In this document: positions 45,138 to 56,439 of the stretch, in pieces
Layout: each line of letters opens with the position of its first letter
Position numbering within the stretch: the first letter of the stretch is position 1
Source of the DNA: Arcuatula senhousia
Lineage: Eukaryota; Mollusca; Bivalvia; Mytilida; Mytilidae
DNA length: 64,000 nucleotides
Assembly: GCA_963971305.1 (NCBI GenBank)
Contig: OZ020308.1
Location: forward strand, 21,015,838-21,079,837
Reading direction: 5' to 3'
Position numbers and translations under genes: made by a program
The notes under the pieces: model-generated
The model's database searches: none
Seen by the model: the letters and a program-made list of their open reading frames with translations, nothing else
Told to the model about the DNA's origin: nothing

Positions 45138-48100
45138 CTGAAATAAAGAGAGATCATTTATATTGATAATATCATGGCTGCTTCAACAAAACAGACTCTG
45201 CAAAAAATCATGCTTTTAATACTTTTGTACTAAAATAGGAACAAAAATCTTTAAATTACTCATGTTTTTGTTTGTTTTTCATGTTTTTTTTTTAAATCTA
45301 ATGAAATGAATAAATAGAAAAAGTTATTCAAGTGAGAAACATTTAACTTATTTAGTATGCACATGTAAAAATCTGAATAAAAGTTATAACTCCTGCATAA
45401 CAGATCATTACATGTTACTCCCTCCATCGTAGAATTGCCCTTAGCTTTATATATTGGTATTTCCTTTGGTTTTATGAATTTTCAACATTTTTTGAATTAA
45501 GGATTTCCTTCTTTTGGGTTCTAGTGCTGCTGATGAGGAATAATTTTCCAAAATGGCCATACAGCTCATAAAATTAATTACAGTTGGAGTTGACATATGT
45601 GTTGTGGTCTCGTGTTCATTTACTCCATATCCTTTCATAAATTATTTACTATGATGTCAAGGATTCTGTACTAACCTTGAACTCATCTGGAAGGTCATAC
45701 TGATTGAGTGGGTATAGTCTTGTGAACTTGAAACTCTCTGCCACCACATAGAAAGGTTTATTCATTGCTTTGGCTGATATTGCCATAAGATAGCTTCCTA
45801 TCTGTAAATAATAAAAAAAAATCTGTCAAAGTATTAAAAAATGGCCGGTTTTAAAACAGGAAGTAGGTGAGGGACACACTTGAATTCCAATCCCACGTTA
45901 TGGGATCCCACCCTGATGCTGTATACCAAATATCAAGTGGCTGTGATTAGTAGTTGATGAGAAAACTGTTACGAAAAAAATTTTCCCGCCTGCACGCCGC
46001 CCACCAGCCGCCTGCCCGACCAACATTCATCATTTTATAACACGGATTTTTCACTTCGTGAAATCCAGCCCCCCCCCCAAAAAAAACAGATTATAAAAGC
46101 ATGCATTGCTAATTATATTTCTGGCTAAAACAATAACTGTGAGGATATCCACTATCTCTTTGAATTCCTATTTGGAAAAAAAAGCAGGGTTCAATTATCT
46201 CCCTTTAATGATATACAAGAGGGATGAATGAGGCGCGTCTACAAGTCTGTACAATGTACAACATTATAGATATACCCTAGTACCATTTTGCCACTGCTAA
46301 TTTAACATACTAATATGGACCATGCCCACGAACAAAAGAAACCATGACGACAAGCCGTATGTAAATTTCCAATAAACACCAGGTCGACTTCAAAGTTACT
46401 TTAACGCTAAAATCAATGACGTCATAAACATTTTGTGCACAAAAACAACAAAAATGGCAAACATTTTGTCTTGCACTATAGGTCAACGGAAAACACAAAA
46501 GTTCCATATTAGAATAGAAATAATCCATGTCCACCCGTGGTTTATTTCTTAAATAAAATTTATGAGGGCTGTGTTGCTTTAATCTTCATAAAACCATAAG
46601 CTACACTCCCTTCAACTGAATATAACTGATTTTTTTTAACAAACTGTCATTTAAGAATATACACAGATGGAGTAAACTATGCATAACACAAAACCACAAT
46701 AAATACTAGCATATTGAAATCATAAGAGAAAAGGAACAGCCCTAAAGTGTTGTTTTTTAACTGTGTTGTTCATACAATGGGTCAATACTGTGACCAAAAA
46801 AAAATCATGAATTTCAAACAACACATCTTATGATTTGTGTACCTTGTTGACTATGCCACCACTTTCAACTACTCCTTCAGCGCCAACTAATACAAGATCT
46901 ATCTTCTCCATAACATAACTAAAATATAAACGGTATCATACGTTTATTGCCTCTAAGGGTAACATTTGTTGAAGAAACAAGCCATTATTTCCCATCAGTG
47001 TTCTCCCCAGGCCCTTATAGCATCTCGGGACCGAGACGCTATCGTAATTTGCCGAGATGCTATCAGTCTTTACCGAGACGCTATTTCAAATTGTTAAAAA
47101 GACAAAGGTATTGAGTTGACGTCCTTTTGAAGCCACTGACTGATTGGTGATCATTGAGTAATTGACACATTTACAACCCCAAGCCAATTAACAAAGAAAT
47201 CAATGACCATGGTTTTGTCAATTAATTAGGAAATATCGATCTTTGAACTGATTAGCCATGCAGGTGAACGCCTTTTGCGAAGTGAATTATTTCTATTGGA
47301 CAACCAACCAGGACCAATAGGATTTAACCCAAACAAAAACAAACATATGCACACGTGCTTTTTTTCAGGTGTGTTATCAGAACATGAGCCGTTGAATTCT
47401 AAATTAACAGTCATAGATAACCCATATCCAAAATAAAGAAAATGTTTTTTACCTCAATGAAACATGATTAATTCCATTGTAACATTTGTTATTCCAAAAT
47501 ATTGATTTCTAGATATATTGGTTTACCTTTGGTCAAAACACGAAGTCTAAAAATAGATTCCAAATTTCCCATTACCTTATCTAGCATTTTCTCCTTTTGG
47601 CAGGAGAACCATTGTCATCTTAGTGACCAGTGTGAATGAAATGTAAACATTTGTACTTGGTAATTTATTTATGCCAAAAATAAAAGCTATTAAATTATAT
47701 TTTATTGCTTCAAACCCAGGTTTGGTGACTGGATGCAGTTCACTGAGAGTTCATAGATAACAAAAGACAAACTGATGTTTTAGCCATTGTTAAATTGCTA
47801 AAATCAGTTATACTCCAACTCTTTTTTAATATGGAACTATAGTATTCATAGCTTGAAGGTAGACTTACATCAAATGGGGTGGGTGGGGGAGGAAAGAGGG
47901 GGGGGGGGGGGTATCATAAAACCCGTATACATGATGCATGGTCAAGAACTAATCATAAATTGATAGTGAAACGTCGATCGACATGATTTTTTTCTTTCTA
48001 ACACCTGATATTGTTTACGCAAAATGTGATGCTATCCAAAATTTCTGGGGAGAACACTGCCCATTAAACACTGATTGCCTGCTTGGTATATATTTGTTAT

Positions 48101-51100
48101 AACTGTATTTTTTCCAGCAGTACGCCACCCTTATTATGCTTATAAAGCATAAAAAAATCCATTTTAATACTACTGATGTTTTTTAGAATTGAGTTTAAAC
48201 ATTTATTTCAGATCATTAGTTGTCTTTCCAAATTAATGCAAATTAATCCAAATGGCACAAACTGGCAATAAGGTGCATAAGGTGAGAGGAAAGGCAGTTC
48301 AATATTAGATAAGTGGAGATAATGAGCAATGAAGCACCTATCATGGTAGTAAACTTGTGGTTACAGGGTGAAAGGTTAAATGAAACACACATATTGGTCA
48401 TAAGTCAAATCTTTTCTGAAAGAACTCGTAAATAAATATGAAGAACATGTTTCTTGTTAGTGGCTGGTTAGATTAGACCAATCGTTCCAACCCTGATACA
48501 TGTTTTTCATTAGAAAAGTCCTTACTGTACAGGAAATGTAGTTCTTGTAAATTTAGAATAAACTTACCCCACAGCAGAATCTAAAATGACAGTGGTGGGG
48601 ATTCCAAGCTTCTGTAGTTCTTCATGTGTCTGGTATCTAAAATATTAAAAGTACAAATCAGCAAATACAGCATTTGTTTATAGGGAGTGTAGATACATTG
48701 TGTTCAGAAGCATATTCTTTATACTCTTGTCTCTATGCTCTTCACCAGAGCATCTCTGATGAGTCTTTAAGATGATGCAGTGGTGTAATGATTAGGGCGT
48801 AAAACTGGCAAAACTCAAAGCGTCGGGAGTATAAAACCAGTTACAAGCACTATCATGTTTTATCCTTGAACTAGATACGTTATTTCAATTGTCCCAGTCC
48901 ACTCAGCTATACATGAGTATATAGTTGGGTAGTGATTGAAATGTTATATAATAGCTTCTGAACAACTGTATACTTCGCCAGAAGCTAGAATGATTACAGG
49001 CATAGTTCGCACAGCCTAATAATCATGGGTAATACTATGAAAACCACTTTGAGGTGACTTAACTGTTGTGCAAAAAAAAATATATAAGAACTGCAAGTTA
49101 TTTAGTAATTTTAAAGATATAATGGATGTCTTATAAAATTCAAATTTGAAATTTTGAGTCCATCTGACATGTAAGGGTAACTACATTTCAATAAGAATGA
49201 GTTAAATTATTAAAATATGCATTTTGAAGTTTTGTAATTGTCTTCTTGAAATTTGATTTGTTTTTGAGCTATTATCCAGAAGCCAATTGTTGATGCCTGC
49301 ACTTTTTCAAAGTAAAATTGTTTATGAATTGCTTTGAGAACAAATGAATTACAGATAAACATGTGACAAACACATTTAATCAAAACTTATTTTAAATTCT
49401 ATCATTGTTTTATGCTTATGTTACTTGGTTTGAAAGAACTAACCCAGATCTATCAGGTTGAGATTCTGCTACAAAAACTTGAAATCTCTTCTTGGCCTCA
49501 GCAGCTTCTTTCAGTACTTGTAACACAACCCTAGACCTTGAGTGTGTGAGAATTGTCTAGAAAATACACACAAGAAGAAAAAATGTGTATACATACTAAA
49601 AATGCAAATATATACATGTAGACCCAAATAAGAACAAGAATGACAAAATACATTTTAAGTTGGAACTGCACTTACAGACTTTAAGACAAAAACAAATGTC
49701 CAATTATCCCCCCCTAATATTTCAGCAAGCCATCAATTTTCTACTATGCACATCTTAATATGATGCTCTTTCACTTTATTATTCAAGCTTCATCAAATTG
49801 CATTTAGCAGTTAAGGAGTCATGACAAAATATATAGATAATTGCTTCAACATTTATTTTTTTTTTTATTTATTTCAATTGACTGTTTGGTTCTGCAAGAT
49901 TTTTTAAGTATTTTGAATCTTACACATCTCAAAGTCTGACGTGCATAGATATTTTAGGCAGACAGTAAAAATATCTCTACAGAATAACATGACAATGAAA
50001 AGTGTATAATTTAGTTCTATTCCACATAAGGATAAGGCAGGGTGTGGCACATTGATAATTTCCAATTTTAGATGCATTCTTTTACCATTAAGGTAGATAG
50101 GGTGTCTATCACTGAGCATCTTTTTTGCACATCTATCAAATCTTTAGAATTTATAATGCTTGTTATTCTAATTGATTTCTATTGGGCTAGGTAAACATCA
50201 AAATTGGTAATAACAACAAAAATTAGGATTAAATACACATTCTTTGAGAATTTCAATATTTTCCCGTATTTTTTAAGGGGAGATAATCTGTATAGAAATA
50301 ATAAAGGAAAAACACATTTTTCACTTTTTTCAAAAATTTTGATGGTGAACTTTATTTTTATTAAGTATATTTAAAAATCCTTAGACAACAAAGATTTTCA
50401 CAAATTTTAAAAAAATCTATGGAGTGGATTTTTTTAGGTTGAAGAAATTTTAATTTTCCCTATTATATAGGAATATAAAAAGTACTGAAATCGTCCATTT
50501 TTCAAAGTCGTTTCTACAAAAATTCTCGTGGTGAAGTTTTAATTTTATTATCAAGATTTAAAGTACCAGTCTAGGACTAACTGTGGTCAAAATTTAAGAA
50601 AATTCTATGGATAACTTTTTAGACACCCCATCTACCTTAAATCAAACCCAATGCAGTTTTTACATTTTAAGATATAGATGGTGCCTAGATATTTTTTTTT
50701 ATAATTATGACAGGAAAATTTCTTGTACTTTCACTGTATAATGTAACTAAAGTTTGACTGCTAATATATCCTAAACCAAAGAATGACTGAAAAAATAGTC
50801 CTCAAAATTTAGTTTATAGGGGTTACATTACCTAATTCTATTAAAAAAAATTAGTGTTTTTTGTTATCAATGTGCCACACTATAAATGTAGAAAAAGTAG
50901 TACTTAAGAATCTTACTGTTCCATCCATTATAAACTGGTTGGTCAATTTAGCAATCTTCTGTCTAGAATTAGCAATCTTGTCTAAAAACAAATTCCCTCT
51001 CTCTACAAGAAGCTTTTTTAGTTCTTCTATATTCTGAAAAGAAAATTAGGCAATTTATTACCATCCATTTACACTGGAAACAAGGTATCCCCTCCCTATC

Positions 51101-53113
51101 ATCACTTAGTTTAGCTTAACTTACAGATTTTTTTTAGTTTTCATATTTTAAATGAGTACAAACTTTAATTACTACACTAAATATAATAATAATTATGAAG
51201 TATTATTTAATATTATTAAGATGTTTGTCTGATAATGAAAAAAAAAAGAATTGTAAGGTTCTATGATTAAATAAGAATAATAAGAACTGAGCAAAAAAAA
51301 CATGTCTCCAAACTACTTTTGGAGACATAATTATGAAGACTTACTGAATGCTTTTAAGAGTTGTTAGCTTAAGGATGATCGCTGGTCAATTTTTGAATTT
51401 TCTGTCAGATTTTCAGAATCCTCTGGTTTTTATCATTAAAATAGGATTTTTTTTTTGCCTAGCATGAGCAACCCCCTAATTTCTTTTCATATTAAGGTTT
51501 ATTTGGTCATTTAGAGTTAATTATCAAAGTTCTATAAATTTCTTGTTATTATTTCATACGATTTTACACTAAAATCAAGCCTTTTAAAAAACGCTAAACC
51601 TATGAAAAAGCAAGAGAAAGCCTTTTCCCATCAAATTTTGAACACTTCTTATCTCGAAAACGAGTCCAGCAACCTTTGATTTTTTAAAGCATATTTTGTA
51701 CCTTGACCTATAGTCAATTCATCAAATATATAAATTCAGACACCTTGTTGTTTTCAAACTGACCAGCGAACATCCTTAAGTAATTTGATTTTCATGATTA
51801 TGTTAACTTACTATATATTCTAGAGTTGCTAGCTTGAGTTATTTGATCTTGTAAACTTAGTGAATATTCTAGAGTTGCTAGAACGTGGGAGTTAATTGTG
51901 AAAACTTACTGATTATTTTAGGGTTGCTATGTTGAGTTATTTGATTATGTTAAATTACTGAATATTCTAGAGTTGCTAGATTATGGGAGAAAAATTGTGA
52001 AGACTTACTGAATACTCTAGAGTTGCAAGCTTGAGTGATATAAATCTAAGGAAGAGTTCACCAGCTGATGATATTGATGTAGTACTGCTGTCAGTCCCTG
52101 TCAGGGTATTCAAACCATCCCTTAAACTCTCTCTCATCTCCTTGACAGTTTCAACTGGAAAGGCAATCATGGTGATCTTAGTTTAAAGTTAATACTAATT
52201 TGATATACTTCCGATTTTTTTTATGTTGTTTCTTGTCAAAAGCCACAATGATTTATGTGGTCAAAAAATGTACATGTCTATAATCTTTTCTTACATTTTT
52301 ACAAACTAAAAAAATAAAGAAGATCTTATATTTGAGTTCAAACACATGCTTTGATGATGACTAGTACATGTAGTGCATTTATTACATAATAATTAAATAT
52401 CAATAATAAAACAAATGATGTTGATATGAGATCAGCATTGAAAACTTTCAATCCAGGGGCCAATTGAAAAACAGCGAGCAGCGACTGCTGGTCACATCAA
52501 AGGCTGCTGGCTGTTTTACATTGTGGATGTTTTAAATTTACGTTTATATTGTAGGTTATGTCCCGTACACTTATTCCACATCTCATTTTCTTCTATTCTG
52601 AATAATATAGTCCATCAAAAGAAAACTTTACTGTTGAGCAAAAAATCCAAGTTTCCTTTAAAATACACAAAAAAATAATAGATCTTTCTCATATAGATGT
52701 AGTTTTTTTTAAAATCAAATTAATGTGGATTCATTTATTTTCGACCGTGGGTACCAATTTTCGTGGTTTGATGAAAAAAGATAAGTTCGTGGATTCTTAA
52801 ATTCGTGATTTTGATGTCTTCAGCATTAATACATGTATCAATGTTAGATTTCCTATTCGTGGGGATTAAATTTTGTGGGTGAAGGCCACCCACGAAAACC
52901 ACGAAAATTGATACCCCACGAATAATAATAAACCACAGTAATATTCTACTTTGGTAAAAGTTTTCAAAATAATGATACATGTAAGAGGTGATATGTGAAT
53001 TTAACATGTACCTTTCATATTCTCCAACTGATGTAGTAATGTTTTAATGGCTGCCACTGCTGCAGATAAATCTGGTTCATTATTGCTCAAGTTATTGAAG
53101 TAGGTCAAAATTG
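44979..53113 (-). CDS. EIF2B1: Translation initiation factor eIF2B subunit alpha, first exon missing
   Basis: The alpha subunit is a regulatory part of the decameric eIF2B, the guanine nucleotide exchange factor for eIF2. It senses phosphorylated eIF2-alpha in the integrated stress response. Eight exons join in frame to 301 residues plus stop. Landmarks: [140 protein letters not shown] and the C-terminal KLY. The human protein has 305 residues, so the absent first exon should encode only about five. The [10 protein letters not shown] loop and [17 protein letters not shown] separate it from other eIF2B subunits and from MTNA-type isomerases. Confidence 0.96.
45676..45801 (-). CDS. EIF2B1: EIF2B1 exon (window exon 7 of 8)
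   Basis: Acceptor TTATTTACAG, donor TTCAAG|GTTAGT. Forty-two codons: [20 protein letters not shown] then [18 protein letters not shown]. Human has [20 protein letters not shown]. Confidence 0.96.
45841..46068 (-). mobile_element. Family C element, inverted copy, in intron
   Basis: GGCCGGTTTTAAAACAGGAA at the left and CGTGAAATCCAGCC at the right correspond to the family's ends. Between them are ATACCAAATATCAAGTGGCT and GTAGTTGATGAGAAAACTG, the reverse of copies at 4507 and 28023. Confidence 0.7.
46843..46918 (-). CDS. EIF2B1: EIF2B1 exon (window exon 6 of 8)
   Basis: Acceptor ATATTTTAG, donor AACAAG|GTACAC. It encodes [20 protein letters not shown] and GIVNK. Confidence 0.96.
46996..48059. 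mobile_element. 1064-bp hAT-like non-autonomous element
   Basis: Ends CAGTGTTCTCCCCAG and CTGGGGAGAACACTG are perfect 15-bp inverted repeats, flanked by CCCAT on both sides (46991-46995 and 48060-48064). CAGTG termini are typical of hAT elements; a 5-bp duplication is shorter than the usual 8. A pure G run lies at about 47899-47910. No transposase frame. Confidence 0.75.
48568..48636 (-). CDS. EIF2B1: EIF2B1 exon (window exon 5 of 8)
   Basis: Acceptor AATATTTTAG, donor GTGGG|GTAAGT. It encodes [19 protein letters not shown] then SAVG, the sugar-phosphate-pocket strand region in the family. Confidence 0.95.
48773..48970 (+). repeat. Possible tRNA-derived SINE, degenerate
   Basis: GCAGTGGTGTAATGATTAGG resembles a tRNA A-box head and CGGGAGTATAAAACC a decayed B box. 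It is followed by CCCAGTCCACTCAGCTATAC and ATGAGTATAT, similar to bodies of mollusc SINEs as recalled. No clean tail. Confidence 0.4.
49444..49556 (-). CDS. EIF2B1: EIF2B1 exon (window exon 4 of 8)
   Basis: Acceptor GTATTTTCTAG, donor TCTGG|GTTAGT. It encodes [20 protein letters not shown] and [16 protein letters not shown], phase 2 exit. Confidence 0.96.
49620..50880. other. EIF2B1 intron, AT-rich, nothing recognised
   Basis: No exon or element ends found. The related phrases GGTAGATAGGGTGTCTA (near 50091) and AGACACCCCATCTACC (near 50621) are inverted about 530 bp apart and may mark a decayed MITE. Confidence 0.4.
50917..51033 (-). CDS. EIF2B1: EIF2B1 exon (window exon 3 of 8)
   Basis: Acceptor TTTCTTTTCAG, donor GGAACA|GTAAGA. 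Thirty-nine codons: [39 protein letters not shown]. Confidence 0.96.
51373..51775. mobile_element. TTAA-flanked MITE, copy 3 (403 bp)
   Basis: TTAA-GGATGATCGCTGGTC and GACCAGCGAACATCC-TTAA; TTAA at 51369-51372 and 51776-51779. The interior matches the copy at 3593 (CTGTCAG, GAATCCTCTGGTTTTTATC). Confidence 0.75.
51805..52036 (-). repeat. About 50-bp tandem repeat spanning an EIF2B1 exon-intron junction
   Basis: Five units start at about 51805, 51853, 51903, 51952 and 52003 (plus-strand phrase ACTTACTGAATATTCTAGAG-TTGCTAG). The unit at 52003 is the real exon 3' end plus its donor. The others are decayed copies in the intron; two keep GTAAGT on the minus strand, one has GTAATT and one has lost GT. 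Confidence 0.8.
52009..52154 (-). CDS. EIF2B1: EIF2B1 exon (window exon 2 of 8)
   Basis: Acceptor GATTGCCTTTCCAG, donor TATTCA|GTAAGT. It encodes [38 protein letters not shown] and [11 protein letters not shown]. Relative to human RFISLASLEYS the end has two extra residues (KLAT for AS), exactly where the tandem repeat begins. Confidence 0.95.
52724..52937. mobile_element. Family F MITE, fuller copy
   Basis: TGTGGATTCATTTATTTTCG and TACCAATTTTCGTGGTTT at the left are inverted at the right as AAACCACAG-type end, TTCGTGG and AAAATTGATACCCC. Inverted arms are about 45 bp with small gaps. Confidence 0.7.
53012..53113 (-). CDS. EIF2B1: EIF2B1 exon (window exon 1 of 8, second coding exon)
   Basis: Acceptor CTGTTTTGCAG, donor ATGAAAG|GTACAT. 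After two bases that complete a codon it encodes [20 protein letters not shown] and [13 protein letters not shown], aligned with human [20 protein letters not shown]. The start codon lies on a missing upstream exon. Confidence 0.94.
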
Positions 53114-53586
53114 CTGCAAAACAGAAATAGAAAAATAATGCTCTATAATACGAAACGTTGTTATAAGTCTTGTTAAGATATATGTATGGTAATATGTTTT
53201 ATTTTGAGTTGACTAGTGTGAAAAAGCTAATTTCATTTTAATGAATAAGATAACGAGACGAATTAATTCCAGACCACACAAATATTTTCTGGGTCATGTA
53301 TTTTTTTCAGAGACTCTTGATTCTTGGTTGAGTAATCAGGGTATGTACATGACAGAAGTTTTTTTCCAATCATTATTTAAAGAGCTGAATTTGCTTTCCT
53401 GTGTTTGTTTTGCATCTTCACTAGTTTTAAGACATCCCTTTATCCAAACATGTACCATAATATAATGTTACCTTAAAAGGTCATGAAAACACAAATACAT
53501 ACTTTCATAAATTAAATGTGTTTATCCTGAACTGGAAAACAAGCTTGATGCTTTTGTGAATTCCTCTATAGTTTACCATTTGCAAG

Positions 53587-53621
53587 ATATAATTATATAT
53601 AATTATATATAATTATATATA
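53587..53621. repeat. Short AT repeat
   Basis: AATTATATAT is repeated three times with a related fourth unit. Confidence 0.7.
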
Positions 53622-53917
53622 AATATACAAATTAATGTGGTAAAAAACTTCTTTTGATAGTTTAGCCTTTATTATATGTTGCAGCAAAAAAATAAATACA
53701 CCATTGGATTAAGACATGTTTTTTCTAGAATCAAGTGTAAGATAATTTTGATAGAAGTTGTAATAAAATTGCAATCGGCCTGTAAACTTTTGAAGCGGAC
53801 AGGTTTTAAATTAGGTCATGGAAGCCATTATCCTCACCAGCAAGACAGAAATGTACTAGGGGATTTCCCAGTTTTAATCAACCAATAATATCTGAGAAAG
53901 ATCAATCAGAAAGCTTC

Positions 53918-54107
53918 ACCCGGTGCAAGGTCAACAGCACCTGGTTTGACCCCTTGCAAGTTTACATCAATGTTATTTATAGATTTTCACCTGGTGAAAC
54001 GCACTCATTTTATCTTTCCCTTCAGTATAGTTATAAAGGAAGTATCTAGAGAATATTCCGAAAGATAAACCCGGTGTGAGGTCAAGAGCACCCGGTTTGA
54101 CCCCTTG
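53918..54107 (+). promoter_or_regulatory. Duplicated 39-bp block upstream of a TATA box
   Basis: ACCCGGTGCAAGGTCAACAG-CACC... at 53918-53956 and ACCCGGTGTGAGGTCAAGAG-CACC... at 54069-54107 agree at 35 of 39 positions, 151 bp apart. Both contain AGGTCAA and TTTGACC as an inverted pair. TTTCACCTGGTGAAA, a palindrome, sits between them at 53985. The second copy ends 2 bp before TATAAAAAGG. Confidence 0.5.
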
Positions 54108-54108
54108 G

Positions 54109-54118
54109 TATAAAAAGG
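54109..54118 (+). promoter_or_regulatory. TATA box candidate
   Basis: TATAAAAAGG lies 46 bp before the last base ahead of a possible start codon at 54164, leaving room for a start site near 54139. Confidence 0.5.
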
Positions 54119-54163
54119 CAATTGAAATGGTCACTTTTATATAAACTAGCCATTACAGAATCG

Positions 54164-54197
54164 ATGTATTCGGGATTTATTTATCTGCTTTTTTTAG
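54164..54197 (+). CDS. Candidate signal-peptide first exon of a small secreted protein
   Basis: ATG begins MYSGFIYLLFL, a short hydrophobic leader, and the exon ends in phase 1 at TTTTTTAG|GTAAGT, a consensus donor. The TATA box is at the right distance. This layout is common in bivalve secreted peptides. I could not find a second exon with confidence, so the mature product is unknown. Confidence 0.4.
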
Positions 54198-54339
54198 GTA
54201 AGTGTCTGTCATTTTGAAGAACATAATTATACGTTATTTTATTTGATATATATTTTAATTTTCAAACACGTCGATCTAGTTTTTATATATTTACCAAATG
54301 TAGTTATTAAACTTTATTTTATTAGTAAAATAGTTTGTA

Positions 54340-54400
54340 CAAATACTTGACGAGTCTTGAATAGACGAAACGCACGTCAGGCGTTGCAAAATTTATTGTC
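54340..54400 (+). repeat. Short dispersed repeat fragment
   Basis: GACGAGTCTTGAATAGACGA then AACGCACGTCAGGCGT resembles a short repeat frequent in mussel sequence as I recall it; this is not verified. Confidence 0.3.
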
Positions 54401-54704
54401 TGCAATTTTGTTGTCATTTTTATTTGTACAAATACTTTTAATAATTATAACATTTCGAGAAAAAAGGGAAATAAATTATCAATTACAATCTTATTGTGTG
54501 GATTCATTTCAAAAAGTTTCATCGCTTTTTCTTCTGAATGCGCATATGCAGAATTGAAAATGTTTACACATTTTGCGGAAAACGTTTCGAATATCAAAAT
54601 TGAAGTAATATGTTTCGTTCAAATCGGTTAAAAATTAATTATATATAAGGGCAAAAATTTAGGCCTTGTTCAAGTGAAAAATCTCAGTAAAATGGTAAAT
54701 TTTG

Positions 54705-54794
54705 GGCGTGCGGATGGGGAAAATATTTTCGTAATAATTTCCTCGACAACTACTAATCACAGCCTCTTGATATTTGGTATGCAGCATCAGCATT
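54705..54794 (+). mobile_element. Family C fragment, 5' piece
   Basis: CGACAACTACTAATCACAGC, CTCTTGATATTTGGTATGCA and GCATCAGC. The following family C block (ATAACGTGGGATTTGATTTT, GTTGCTCATCTACTTCCTG) reappears at about 55268, so roughly 460 bp of other sequence is inserted between. Confidence 0.5.
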
Positions 54795-55825
54795 AGCTCC
54801 TATATTATTAGTTAAGCTAACATACCCCTAACTCCATGACCATCCGTTTGGGCTACGATTCCCATCCATTACTTTCAACGATGGATGTAGAAAACTATTT
54901 TGCGGCGCTCGAGGAGTGCCGCGCTGGCGTCTGTAGAATTGGTTTAGGATTTTTTTTTGTTTACACCATAATCAATTATCATATTAACTTTCAAAGTCCT
55001 ACATATAAGGTAATTAACGTTATTAAAGTTATGATATTGAATTTTATAAAGTTCAAGATCAGCGTGAAAACAAAATATTCTCATTTAAGGGTATATCTGG
55101 AAATTTATCAACATATCTTAGATTGAAGTATCCTCAAACACATTGTTATATATGAAAGTATACAAAAAGATAAGTGAAAGTGTGTTTGAAAGAATTGTTT
55201 TGCTCCTTTGAGGTCAACAGGCTGGAATGGTTACCGTCGCAATAGAAAAAAATTAGGGAGGTTTACATAACGTGGGATTTGATTTTAGGTGTGTTGCTCA
55301 TCTACTTCCTGTTTTAAAGAAATCTTATCATTTTTGTCATTGATCCATTATTTAAACTTTGCTACCAAAATATTTGGCATCATGAAAAACGAAGAGGAAA
55401 ACAAACAAGCCCGCCTCTTTTCAAATCGTAGGTTTCTTATAAAAATCAAGATGCATAATGTTTCACGGACTTTGTAAATACTTTTTATTAACATTTATAA
55501 AGTCTTTTGATAAATTTAGAAGAAGCTAACCGGTTGAAATATTGCTTATATATGTTTTTTTTTAATTGCAAGATCGTGTAAATAATTAAGTGTATGCTTT
55601 AAAATAAAAATAAAAAACAAATGTAACCGAAATATTTCTATGTGAACTAATTGAACAACTATAGGCTGAAGCATTTTATCCTTATATTAAAACATGTTTT
55701 CTTTTCAAAGGGATGTTGCAGATTTATACAAAGCTCGAGTTTAACAGCATCCTTCTATGTAGCGGTTCAATAAGTAAAAGTTAAAACATTGAGTCTAATT
55801 ATTATTTTTATTTATTTATTGTAGA

Positions 55826-56056
55826 AATGTATCTAAAAGCACTGAGGACAAACAAGACAAGTTTCGCGATACAGATTATAGACAGTTTTTATATTCAGTT
55901 GATGGAAATATGTGTAAAATTGGTCTTGTAGAAGTAAAAGAAGCACGCATACTGACACAAGAGGAATTACAGGAAACCATTGCAGGAATATTTTTTACTC
56001 AACTAGGCCGTCAGACCAATTATATAATAAAAAAAACCAGACATATGACTGTGTGA
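55826..56056 (+). CDS. Candidate terminal exon, unrecognised protein
   Basis: Acceptor TTTATTTATTGTAG, then one base and a 76-codon open frame to TGA. Phrases: NVSKSTEDKQDKFRDTDYRQ, FLYSVDGNMCKIGLVEVKEA, RILTQEELQETIAGIF. It has no ATG start of its own, and the residue mix is charged and coding-like. AATAAA follows at 56309. A phase-2 upstream exon would be needed, while the exon at 54164 ends in phase 1, so at least one more exon is required if they belong together. LVEVKEA is reminiscent of the E-x-K of PD-(D/E)XK nucleases, but that is weak. Confidence 0.35.
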   Translation, partial: NVSKSTEDKQDKFRDTDYRQFLYSVDGNMCKIGLVEVKEARILTQEELQETIAGIFFTQLGRQTNYIIKKTRHMTV

Positions 56057-56439
56057 AAAATATGGAAACTAAAACCTGATTGGGGAGGCTTACCATTGCC
56101 TTGTCTATGCGCACATTAAAGAGAATGGACTCTGTTAACCTTCAACAAACATAGATATTTCAATGACTTCGATCAATAGCATAGCTTACTTTTGTCTGCT
56201 TTTTTCCTGGTATATTGAAAGCAAAAAAGACAATAGTGAGATTTTTCATGTCTATAGTGAAGAGGGAGGACACGACACTTTTGTATATCAAAGATAAATG
56301 TCATATGAATAAATAAAAACACTATATTAGGTGGAAGCTTTTATTTGTTTTTGCATCATTCTTTAAATATTATTCTATGGATTTTTTTTTCTTGACGTCT
56401 GTCTTCTGTAATTGTTCAACTATTCTCAAGTCAATTTTT

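Noticed and set aside
54836..55126. 96-codon plus-strand frame MTIRLGYDSHPLL, considered as the second exon of the candidate secreted gene
   Set aside because: No acceptor gives a stop-free phase-1 entry (TAA just upstream in the relevant frames), and the region looks like an insertion within a family C copy.
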